Below are positions 1 to 6,334 of a DNA stretch of 15,798 bases, piece by piece. The notes below the pieces were generated by a model that saw only the letters and a list, made by a program, of their open reading frames with translations, was not told where the DNA came from and searched no databases. Each line of letters opens with the position of its first letter. Positions within the stretch are counted from its first letter, which is position 1. Made by a program: the position numbers and the translations under genes. Location of the stretch: contig CALAMB010000007.1 of assembly GCA_937925645.1 (NCBI GenBank), forward strand, positions 1 to 15,798, given 5' to 3'. The stretch is from an uncultured Acidobacteriota bacterium. GTDB taxonomy: Bacteria > Acidobacteriota > JAAYUB01.

Positions 1-2556
1 GGCGAGAAGGTGATCCGCTTCCCGTTCATCCTGCATTCCTCCTATCCCCACGAGCTGCTCCACAACTACTGGGGCAACGGCGTCTACGTGGACATGGCCG
101 CGGGCAACTGGTGCGAGGGCCTCACCGCCTATCTGGCCGACCACCTCATCGCCGAGCAGCGCGGGCAGGGCGAGGAGTACCGCCGGGCCACGCTGCAGAA
201 ATACGCCGACTACGTGAACGCGACGAACGACTTTCCCCTCACCGCCTTCCGCGGCCGCCACGACGCGGCCAGCGAGGCCGTGGGTTACGGCAAGTCGATG
301 ATGCTGTTTCACATGCTCCGCCGGGACATCGGCGACGCCGCGTTCACCGAGGCGCTCCGGTCGTTCTACCGCGACAACCGGTACCGCCGCGCCACCTTCG
401 CCGATTTCGCCCGCGCCGCCGGTGCGGCCGCCGGCCGTGACCTGCAACCGTTCTTCGACCAGTGGGTGACGCGCGCCGGCGCGCCGGTGTTGCGACTCGT
501 GTCCGCGGCGGCGGCGCCGGCCGGCGACGGCTGGCGGCTGGCGTTCCGCCTGGCCCAGGCGCCGGGCGGCGCGCCGTTCGCGCTGGACGTCCCCGTCGCG
601 GTGACGCTGGAGGGCGAGGCGTCCCCGTGGCGCGTCACCGTGCCCCTGCCCACGGCGGGCGCCGACTTCGAGCTGGACGTTCCCAGGCGGCCGCTGCGGC
701 TGGACGTGGACCCGCAGTTCGATCTCTTCCGCCGGTTGGACCGGGCCGAGATCCCGCCGGCGCTGTCCCGGGCGTTCGGCGCCGGCAAGGTCTGGCTCGT
801 GCTGCCGTCCGCCGCGCCGCCGGAGGCGCTGGCCGGCTACCGGCGCCTGGCCGAGGGATGGGCCGCGGAGCGCCCCGGCCAGATGACCGTGGTCATCGAT
901 AAGAAACTGTCGAAGCTGCCCCGCGGCGGCGCGGTCTGGCTGCTGGGTTGGGAGAACACCTTCCGCCCGACCTTCGAGCGGGCGGCCGCCGGGTACGGCC
1001 TGAAGCTCGGGACCGCGGACGCCGCCTTTGGCGATCAGTCGCTGGCCCGGACCGGCCACAGCGTCGTCGTCACGGCCCGCCATCCGGACGACCCCGCGGG
1101 CGTGCTCGTCTGGCTCGGCGCCGATCCGCCGGCGGCCCTGCCGGGCCTCGGCCGCAAGCTCCCCCACTACGGCAAGTACAGCTACCTCGCCTTCGAGGGG
1201 GACGAGCCGGCCAACGTGCTCAAGGGGCAGTGGCCCGCGGTGGGCTCGCCGCTCAGCGCCGCCGTCGTCACAACCGACAGCGCCGCGCCGGTGCTCCCGC
1301 CGCCCGCCCGCCTGCCGGCGCGCAAGGCGCTGGCGGAGCTGCCGCCGCCGTTTTCCGCCGCCGCCATGATGGAACATGTGCGAACGCTCGCGGCGCCGGA
1401 GCTCGAAGGCCGCGGCCTCGGCTCCCCCGGCCTGACGCGCGCCGCCGACTACATCGCCGGGCGATTCCAGGCGGCGGGACTGCGGCCCGGCGGCGACGGC
1501 GGCGGCTGGCTGCAACGCTGGACGGAAGCCGGCGGGCCCGACAACCTGCCGATGGAGCTGGCCAACGTCGTCGCGGTCCTGCCCGGGGCGCGGCCCGACT
1601 GGGTCGGGCAGTCGGTGGTGGTGTGCGCCCACTACGATCATCTGGGCCTCGGGTGGCCGGACGTCCACCAGGGCGACGAGGGGAAGATCCACCCCGGCGC
1701 CGACGACAACGCCAGCGGCGTGGCCGTCATGCTGGAGCTGGCCCGGGTGATGGCCCAGGAGGCGCCGCCGGAGCGGACGGTGATTTTCGCCGCCTTCACC
1801 GGCGAGGAGAGCGGCCGGCGCGGCTCGCGGCATTACCTGGCGGTGCCCGGCGCCTGCCCGCCGGAGCGGATCATGGGCGCCGTCAACCTGGACACCGTGG
1901 GCCGCCTGGGCGAGCGCAAGCTCCTGGTGCTGGGCGGCGCGTCCGCCCGCGAATGGGTGCACATCGCCATGGGCTGCAGCTACGTCACCGGGGTGGCGTC
2001 GGAACTGGTCGGACAGGAGTTGGACAGCAGCGACCAGGTCAGCTTCATCGCCCGGAACATCCCAGCGGTGCAGCTCTTCGCCGGCCCCCACGCCGACTAC
2101 CACCGCCCCGGCGACACCGCCGACCGCGTGGACGCCGGCGGCCTGGTCAAGGTCGCCGCCTTCGCCCGCGAGGCGGTGCGTTACCTGGCCGAGCGAGCCG
2201 AGCCGCTGACGCGCCCGGCACCGGCTGCGGCGTCTCCGGCCGCGGCCGCTCCCGCCAGGGGCAACGACGGACCCGTCGCGCCGTCCGCGGGTCGCCGCGT
2301 CACCCTGGGCACCATGCCCGATTTCGCCTTCGCCGGTCCGGGGGTGAAGGTGGCCGCCGTGACGCCGGACTCGCCCGCCGCGGGCGCCGGCATCCGGCCG
2401 GGCGACGTGATCACCGCCCTCGACGGCCAGGCGGTGACCTCGCTGGCCGAGTACGCCGCCGCGCTCCGCGCTCGCCAGCCGGGCGACACGGTCACGGTCA
2501 CACTGCGCCGCGACGGGACGGAGCTTTCGGTCGCCGTGACCCTGGTGGCGCGCTGA
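1..2556 (+). CDS. M1-like / M28 metallopeptidase fusion with C-terminal PDZ domain (5' end missing)
   Basis: The frame is open to the window edge, so the N-terminus is missing; numbering is from the GTG codon at position 10. Residues 14-18 are HELLH and a Glu follows at 36 (NWCEG), the zinc-binding pattern of M1 aminopeptidases, with 17 rather than the classical 18 residues between. A beta-rich and mixed region runs to about 440. From about 448 to 720 there is a complete M28 domain: H541/D543 (AHYDHLG), D565 (GADDNASG), E599/E600 (TGEESG), D628 (NLDTVG) and H698 (DYHRPGD) match the two-zinc site and catalytic base of that family. An Ala/Pro-rich linker leads to a PDZ domain at about 762-848. 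It is probably exported, but the signal sequence would lie outside. By family knowledge both active sites remove N-terminal residues from peptides. The family calls are firm; the substrate is unknown. Confidence 0.9.
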   Translation, partial: GEKVIRFPFILHSSYPHELLHNYWGNGVYVDMAAGNWCEGLTAYLADHLIAEQRGQGEEYRRATLQKYADYVNATNDFPLTAFRGRHDAASEAVGYGKSMMLFHMLRRDIGDAAFTEALRSFYRDNRYRRATFADFARAAGAAAGRDLQPFFDQWVTRAGAPVLRLVSAAAAPAGDGWRLAFRLAQAPGGAPFALDVPVAVTLEGEASPWRVTVPLPTAGADFELDVPRRPLRLDVDPQFDLFRRLDRAEIPPALSRAFGAGKVWLVLPSAAPPEALAGYRRLAEGWAAERPGQMTVVIDKKLSKLPRGGAVWLLGWENTFRPTFERAAAGYGLKLGTADAAFGDQSLARTGHSVVVTARHPDDPAGVLVWLGADPPAALPGLGRKLPHYGKYSYLAFEGDEPANVLKGQWPAVGSPLSAAVVTTDSAAPVLPPPARLPARKALAELPPPFSAAAMMEHVRTLAAPELEGRGLGSPGLTRAADYIAGRFQAAGLRPGGDGGGWLQRWTEAGGPDNLPMELANVVAVLPGARPDWVGQSVVVCAHYDHLGLGWPDVHQGDEGKIHPGADDNASGVAVMLELARVMAQEAPPERTVIFAAFTGEESGRRGSRHYLAVPGACPPERIMGAVNLDTVGRLGERKLLVLGGASAREWVHIAMGCSYVTGVASELVGQELDSSDQVSFIARNIPAVQLFAGPHADYHRPGDTADRVDAGGLVKVAAFAREAVRYLAERAEPLTRPAPAAASPAAAAPARGNDGPVAPSAGRRVTLGTMPDFAFAGPGVKVAAVTPDSPAAGAGIRPGDVITALDGQAVTSLAEYAAALRARQPGDTVTVTLRRDGTELSVAVTLVAR

Positions 2557-2573
2557 CGCCGCACGAAACTAGC

Positions 2574-2702
2574 GGCTCGAGACTGGAGACTCAAGGCTGG
2601 AGGTTCGAGGCTGGAGGCTCGTTCCCAACCGACGGACTTCGGAAATCGGACATCGGAAATCGGGGGTCGGGGTTCGGGGTTCGCGGTTCGAGGTTCGGGG
2701 TT
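2574..2702. repeat. Heptamer repeat block 1a (GGCTGGA-type then CGGAAAT/CGGGGTT-type)
   Basis: Seven 7-mers run in exact register at 2574-2622 (GGCTCGA, GACTGGA, GACTCAA, GGCTGGA, GGTTCGA, GGCTGGA, GGCTCGT). A ten-base joint follows (TCCC plus six bases), then ten 7-mers at 2633-2702 (CGGACTT, CGGAAAT, CGGACAT, CGGAAAT, CGGGGGT, CGGGGTT twice, CGCGGTT, CGAGGTT, CGGGGTT). The units vary while the 7-base period holds. No gene reads through it credibly. Confidence 0.93.
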
Positions 2703-2730
2703 TCCCGTTCATCTAACGTTTTCCCTCTCC

Positions 2731-2828
2731 CGTTTCTCGTCTCCCGTCTCTCGCCTCTCGTCTCCCGCCGCTCGTCTCCCGTCTCCCGCCGCTCGTCTCC
2801 CGTCTCCCGTCTCCCGTCTCCCGTCTCC
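2731..2828. repeat. Heptamer repeat block 1b (CGTCTCC, 14 units)
   Basis: Fourteen consecutive 7-mers share the consensus CGTCTCC. Nine are exact; the rest are variants such as CGCCGCT, CGTTTCT and CGCCTCT. The strand is strikingly pyrimidine-rich. Because three 7-mers equal seven codons, open frames across it show a 7-residue periodicity; these are by-products of the repeat and not genes. Confidence 0.95.
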
Positions 2829-2924
2829 CGATTCACCCATTCACCGACTCACCGACTCACCGATTCACCGACTCACCGACTCACCGACTCACCGATTCAC
2901 CGACTCACCGATTCACCGACTCAC
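2829..2924. repeat. Octamer repeat block 1c (CGACTCAC/CGATTCAC, 12 units)
   Basis: The period changes abruptly from 7 to 8 bases at 2829. Twelve 8-mers follow without interruption: seven CGACTCAC, four CGATTCAC and one CCATTCAC. The only real variation is C/T at one position. It directly abuts block 1b and stops at CGTTCCCC at 2925. Confidence 0.95.
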
Positions 2925-2957
2925 CGTTCCCCCGCCCGTGGCACGATCCGCCGGTTG

Positions 2958-2975
2958 GCGGCGCTTAGGCGCCGC
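2958..2975. other. GC-rich hairpin, 7-bp stem and TTAG loop
   Basis: GCGGCGC (2958-2964) pairs perfectly with GCGCCGC (2969-2975) around a four-base loop. It lies about 86 nt beyond the stop codon of the minus-strand collagen-like gene. No T-tract follows on either strand, so it is not a standard intrinsic terminator. It might still act as a weak 3' structure for that gene. The rest of 2925-3060 shows nothing recognisable. Confidence 0.5.
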
Positions 2976-3060
2976 GAGCGGGCCTCCGGTCGCTTTGCGT
3001 AAGCACCATCCGGATCTTCCATCCACCCCCCGGCAGCAACGGGCAAAATGGCAAAAGGGC

Positions 3061-5121
3061 TCAGGGTAACGACCTGGCGAGGCGGAAGCCGATGTTGTGG
3101 CTTCGGTTGTTGGGCGAACTGCTGAGCCGGTCGGCCGACCGGCAGTACAACGCGATGTTGCCCCAGCCGCCGCCGCGATACACCCGGTCGGAGCCCGATG
3201 TTGCGCCCGCGTGATCGGTGGTGCTCCCCGCCGGGTAAGTCCCGTACCTGTCCCAGCACCACTCCCAGACGTTGCCGTGGATGTCGTAGAGGCCCCACGG
3301 GTTTGCCGCTTTCGTCCCCGCCGGGCTGGAAGCGTTGAGCGAGCTGCTGTTGTCCACAAACCAGGCCGCCGTTTCCAGGGCCGCGAACAACCCCGGCGAG
3401 GAAGTGCCGCAAGTGCCGGAGGTGAAGTTCGGCTCCGCGATCCAGAACGTCGTCGTCGTCCCCGCCCGGCAGCAGTACTCCCATTCGCCCTCGGTCAACA
3501 GCCGGTAGCCGGTGGCGGCGAAGTCGCAGTGGTAATTCCCCGCCGTGTAATTGGTGGCGTCGATGGGCGTGGTGAAGCCCGCGTCGGCGTAGTAGCAGCG
3601 CGTCAGCCCCTGCTGGAGCGAAAGCAGGTTAGCGAAAAGCACGGCCTCGTACCAGGTGTTGTTCTGGACGGGGTTGCTCAGCCCGGCGCCATACGTGGTT
3701 ATGGTCGGATCGGCCGGCAGCGACGGCTGCTCCGCCCGCAGGTCCGCCCACATCTGGCGGGTCACCTCCGTCTCCATCACCGCGAGGTGGCGGGTCAGGG
3801 TGTGGGTGAACTGGGTTTCATCGCCATTCCGGCACGGCTCATCCGCGGGCGAGCCCTGGGTGAAAAATCCGTTCGGCACGAAGCGGAGGATCCCTACGAT
3901 GGAATCCTCGGCGTACACCTGACTCTGGATCAGGACGCCAGACCAGCCTAAAGCCCGCCAAGCCATTTCGGAATAGCCGTAAAAGCGCTTCAGATCGGTG
4001 TTGTAGACGAGCAGCCCCTCCGCCGGGCTGGCGATGGCCAGAATCTGGGCCGTGGTCAGCCGGGGCGGCAGGAAGCCCTGGCTCGTGGAGCTGATTTCCA
4101 GCTTCGCCGAGGCGGCGGGTGTGGCCGTCCCCACCCCGACGCTCCCGCCGGCGTTGTGGAGGTTGCCGCTCCCCGTCACCCACGCGCTGCCGTCCCAGTA
4201 CGGCGTGTTACCGGCGGCCGTGCCGTCGGGCAAGAGGCCGGCCGGGCCCTGCTCCCCTGTCGGTCCGGTGGGACCCGTTGGGCCGGTCTCTCCCTGGAGC
4301 CCCTGTTCGCCGGCGGGACCGGTTGGACCGGTGGGGCCGGTGGGGCCGGTTGGACCGGCCGGACCGGCGGGGCCGGTGGGACCCGGCGGGCCGCTGCGGC
4401 CGGTTGGACCCGTGGGACCGGTGGGGCCGGTGGGGCCGGTTGGACCGGCCGGACCGGTGCGGCCGGTCGGACCAGTGGGACCGATGGAGCCGGTTGGACC
4501 AGCCGGACCGGCGGGACCAGCCGGACCGGCGGGACCCGCCGGGCCCACCAGGCCGGTCGGGTCACCCACCCACTGGCCGGTGCGGTCGATCACCGGGCCC
4601 ACGCCCATCACCGAGTAGCTGGTGGCCTCCATGTCCAGGTCCACCAGGTTGCCGGCCAGGAAGTTGGCCACCGCGGTCAGGTAGGCCGCGTTCATCGTGC
4701 CCGGCGCCCGCTCCGCCGTCTGGAGCAGCTCCTCGACGCTCCCGGAGAAGCGGAACGCGCCGCCGGCCGGATGGACCTGGAAGGGGCTGCCCGGGATCTC
4801 CCGCCCCTGCCGGGAGAGGCGGACCCAGACCGACGGCCGCCCCAGGATTTCGGCCGGCAGCGGCAGGCGGCCGGAGCCGAGAAACAGCACCGGGTTCCCG
4901 TCCAGCCACCAGACCCGCTCCGGACCGCCGCCCGGCAGCGCCGGCCCCGCCGGGTCCGCCAGGTAGTCCGCCTGAAGCGTCAGCGCGGCCCGCCCGGCAT
5001 CGGTCGCCTCCAGCACGTCTCCCAGGACCAGTGGCACCACCAGGGGCGCCTCCCCGGCCAGTGCCGGGCCCGCACCCGCCAGCAAGAAGGCCAGGAACGT
5101 CAACCAAGAAACAGTTCGCAT
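3061..5121 (-). CDS. Secreted collagen-like protein with C-terminal SUMF1/FGE-like (C-type-lectin-fold) domain
   Basis: 686 residues. Residues 1-22 form a signal peptide (hydrophobic core, cleavage expected after ALA-22). A beta-rich N-terminal region reaches about 185, then 36 uninterrupted Gly-X-Y triplets (190-297), mostly GPT and GPA. A linker with GVGTATP and LLVYNTD motifs resembles bacterial fibre and tail-type proteins. From about 405 to the end is a formylglycine-generating-enzyme-like (SUMF1) domain with [34 protein letters not shown] and NIGFR. Of the two active-site cysteines of true FGEs, the second is present (C660) but the first position is Asn655, so FGE catalysis is unlikely and binding or display is the better guess. 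The ATG follows GGGGG by 6 nt. It is a single-gene unit flanked by 7-mer repeat blocks. A collagen-type stalk carrying a recognition head on the cell surface is inference. Confidence 0.9.
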   Translation of the reverse strand: MRTVSWLTFLAFLLAGAGPALAGEAPLVVPLVLGDVLEATDAGRAALTLQADYLADPAGPALPGGGPERVWWLDGNPVLFLGSGRLPLPAEILGRPSVWVRLSRQGREIPGSPFQVHPAGGAFRFSGSVEELLQTAERAPGTMNAAYLTAVANFLAGNLVDLDMEATSYSVMGVGPVIDRTGQWVGDPTGLVGPAGPAGPAGPAGPAGPTGSIGPTGPTGRTGPAGPTGPTGPTGPTGPTGRSGPPGPTGPAGPAGPTGPTGPTGPTGPAGEQGLQGETGPTGPTGPTGEQGPAGLLPDGTAAGNTPYWDGSAWVTGSGNLHNAGGSVGVGTATPAASAKLEISSTSQGFLPPRLTTAQILAIASPAEGLLVYNTDLKRFYGYSEMAWRALGWSGVLIQSQVYAEDSIVGILRFVPNGFFTQGSPADEPCRNGDETQFTHTLTRHLAVMETEVTRQMWADLRAEQPSLPADPTITTYGAGLSNPVQNNTWYEAVLFANLLSLQQGLTRCYYADAGFTTPIDATNYTAGNYHCDFAATGYRLLTEGEWEYCCRAGTTTTFWIAEPNFTSGTCGTSSPGLFAALETAAWFVDNSSSLNASSPAGTKAANPWGLYDIHGNVWEWCWDRYGTYPAGSTTDHAGATSGSDRVYRGGGWGNIALYCRSADRLSSSPNNRSHNIGFRLARSLP
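3085..3174 (-). other. DGR variable-region-like C-terminal segment
   Basis: Codons 650-679 of the collagen/SUMF1 gene. Between the conserved RGGGW, CRSA, PNNR and IGFR motifs lie N655, N671, N672 and N676, mixed with residues that single- or double-adenine changes in AAC/AAT codons would give: G654 (GGC), I656 (ATC), Y659 (TAC), D664 (GAC), L666 (CTC), S667 (AGC), S668 (AGT), S674 (AGC), H675 (CAC). FGE-type targets of diversity-generating retroelements vary at exactly this place. No template repeat or reverse transcriptase is visible in the window, so this stays a hypothesis. L658 (TTG) does not derive from AAC by adenine changes alone. Confidence 0.4.
4231..4554 (-). repeat. Collagen-like Gly-X-Y coding repeat, 36 triplets
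   Basis: A 9-base repeat encodes 36 unbroken Gly-X-Y triplets. GPT and GPA dominate; [18 protein letters not shown] and GPP are scattered. Proline is mostly in X and threonine or alanine in Y, the usual bacterial collagen-like pattern. Near-identical repeats make the stretch prone to length change by slippage or recombination. Confidence 0.95.
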
Positions 5122-5538
5122 CGGCTGCCCCCGAAAACAAATTCCCTGATGACAATCATGAATAGTCAGCTCGTTCGCCTGCCGGGATCAGTTCCGCTGC
5201 CAGGCGCTTGCCCGGCTGGCCGGGCGGGCGAGCCGGCGCGACATCGAGCGGTGCCGGCGCGCCTGTTCGAGACATCCACTCTGCGGGAAGCACTGACCAA
5301 CTATGCCGACAATGACAACCAGTATCTTCCGATTCAACAGCGCAAATTATTCGACTGTTAGCCGGACCGCACGGGTGTCGGACATGAAGCTCAACACGTG
5401 CTGATGATATTCAGACTGGATACAGGATACCACGAACAGACTGCTGATGAATCATATCGTGCTGCGAATATTCAGTTACTCCCAAAATCCTGCCAGGAAT
5501 AGGCAGAAAAACGGGAGCTGCTGAGTAATCGTCATCGG
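5122..5538. other. Gene-free region upstream of the collagen-like gene
   Basis: No credible coding sequence on either strand. Roughly 5280-5520 is clearly less GC-rich than its surroundings, near half G+C by eye. It should hold the promoter of the minus-strand gene starting at 5121, but I found no convincing -35/-10 pair. No tRNA-like or riboswitch-like fold was recognised. Confidence 0.5.
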
Positions 5539-5706
5539 GGCTCGGGGCTGGAGGTTCGAGGCTCGAGGCTGGAGGCTGGAGGCTCGTTCCCGTAACGCGG
5601 ACATCGGACTTCGGATTTCGTGCTCGTAATTCGTAATCGTCATCGTAATCGTGATCGTAATTCGTCATCGAGGCTCGAGGCTGGGAGCTCGTTCCCGTAA
5701 CGCGGA
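5539..5706. repeat. Heptamer/hexamer repeat block 2a with two copies of a 20-bp junction
   Basis: Seven GGCTGGA-type 7-mers in register (5539-5587), a joint beginning TCCCGTAACG, three 7-mers (CGGACAT, CGGACTT, CGGATTT at 5598-5618), then CGTAAT-type units of 6 or 7 bases to 5668 (CGTAAT, CGTCAT, CGTGAT). Two CGAGGCT and one GGGAGCT follow at 5669-5689. The 20 bases at 5582-5601 recur exactly at 5687-5706, 105 bp further on. The module matches block 1a near 2595-2653. Confidence 0.92.
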
Positions 5707-5833
5707 TATCGGAAATCGGACCTGGGACCTGGGCCCTGTGACTTGGGACTTGGGACCTGGGACCTGGGTTCTGGGACCTGGGTTCTGGGAATTGGGAACT
5801 GGGATCCAATCTCCAATCCCCCAACTCCAAAAA
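5703..5833. repeat. Heptamer repeat block 2b (GGGACCT-type, then CCAATCT-type)
   Basis: Fifteen consecutive 7-mers at 5703-5807 pass from CGGATAT and CGGAAAT into GGGACCT, GGGACTT, GGGTTCT and GGGAACT. They run straight into four CCAATCT-type 7-mers at 5806-5833 (CCAATCT, CCAATCC, CCCAACT, CCAAAAA). The period is kept while the motif drifts and then inverts from G-rich to C-rich. Confidence 0.92.
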
Positions 5834-5834
5834 T

Positions 5835-5864
5835 CCTTTGTGTTCTCTGTGCCTTTGTGGTGAA
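5835..5864. repeat. Short CCTTTGTG-containing intergenic repeat
   Basis: CCTTTGTG occurs at 5835-5842 and again at 5852-5859, separated by TTCTCTGTG, and ends in GTGAA. On the minus strand the frames read as HHKGTENTK-like or TTKAQRTQR-like peptides. I recall these as common spurious ORFs made by a dispersed repeat in many bacterial genomes; that is memory, not a search. It lies between block 2b and the DUF1232 stop codon. Confidence 0.5.
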
Positions 5865-5878
5865 CGAGGTGCAACCGA

Positions 5879-6286
5879 TCACCGATACTCTTGGTCCGAC
5901 AGGCCGCGGAAGGCGAGGTAGCGCTCGATCTCGTCGTTGCAGACCTTCATCACCCAGCCCAGCACGTAGGCGTCGTCGAGCCAGCCGATCCCGATGATCA
6001 CGTCGGGGATGACGTCCAGCGGGTTGATGAAATAGAGCAGGGCGGCGCCGCTCACGGCGTAGACCTTCCAGTTCGTCTTGAACGACTTGTCGAACAGCAG
6101 GTCGAAGAAGAGACGCGCCCGGCGGAGCAGCCGGTTGATGTAGCCCACGTCGCGGTGGGCCCGCTCGACCTGCTCCAGTTTTCCCGGCAGCTTCCGGGCG
6201 ATGTACTCGCGGTCGCTGTCGTCGAACGATTCGGCCATCTGCTGCAGGGGTCGGGGCACCGCCGGCTGGTTGTCGTCTTGGGCCAT
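5879..6286 (-). CDS. DUF1232 (YkvA-like) membrane protein
   Basis: 135 residues. The DUF1232 signature lies at about 82-112: ALLYFINPLDVIPD, then a hydrophobic run with WLDDAYVLGW. This region probably inserts in or lies along the membrane. The first 60 residues are charged and helical and contain no signal peptide. The start is ATG at 6286 because AAGGAG lies 8 nt upstream; a longer reading from GTG at 6295 would begin inside that ribosome binding site. It is 48 nt downstream of the metal exporter on the same strand, so co-transcription is likely. The family has no established biochemical role. The family call is firm; function is open. Confidence 0.88.
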   Translation of the reverse strand: MAQDDNQPAVPRPLQQMAESFDDSDREYIARKLPGKLEQVERAHRDVGYINRLLRRARLFFDLLFDKSFKTNWKVYAVSGAALLYFINPLDVIPDVIIGIGWLDDAYVLGWVMKVCNDEIERYLAFRGLSDQEYR

Positions 6287-6294
6287 GGCGCACA

Positions 6295-6300
6295 CTCCTT
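6295..6300 (-). promoter_or_regulatory. Ribosome binding site deciding the DUF1232 start
   Basis: AAGGAG reads on the minus strand 8 nt before ATG at 6286. It overlaps the alternative GTG start at 6295, which rules that start out. Confidence 0.8.
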
Positions 6301-6334
6301 GTATCTCTCAGGATAGCGCAAATCGCCGCGAGTG

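Noticed and set aside
2591..2836. Minus-strand open frame of 81 codons rich in RRETGDE-like repeats
   Set aside because: It is a reading of the 7-mer array: three units equal seven codons, so any stop-free frame yields a 7-residue repeat. No ribosome binding site and no domain.
2731..2924. CRISPR array
   Set aside because: Units of 7 and 8 bases lie head to tail without spacers, and no cas gene is present.
948..3002. Plus-strand 684-codon open frame over the M28 gene
   Set aside because: An out-of-frame, Arg/Ala/Gly-rich shadow of the peptidase gene that runs on into the repeat block; the real frame has complete catalytic motifs.
3061..4280. Active formylglycine-generating enzyme for sulfatases
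   Set aside because: The first active-site cysteine position is Asn655 and no sulfatase gene is nearby; a signal peptide plus collagen stalk points to a surface role.
4156..5361. Plus-strand 401-codon open frame opposite the collagen-like gene
   Set aside because: An antisense shadow of the Gly-X-Y repeats and N-terminal region; low-complexity WTGRTGG-type product without family features.
5411..5830. Minus-strand open frame of 139 codons with DYDHDYDDDY and SQVPGP-type stretches
   Set aside because: It is made of the CGTAAT and GGGACCT arrays read in one frame and has no coding character.
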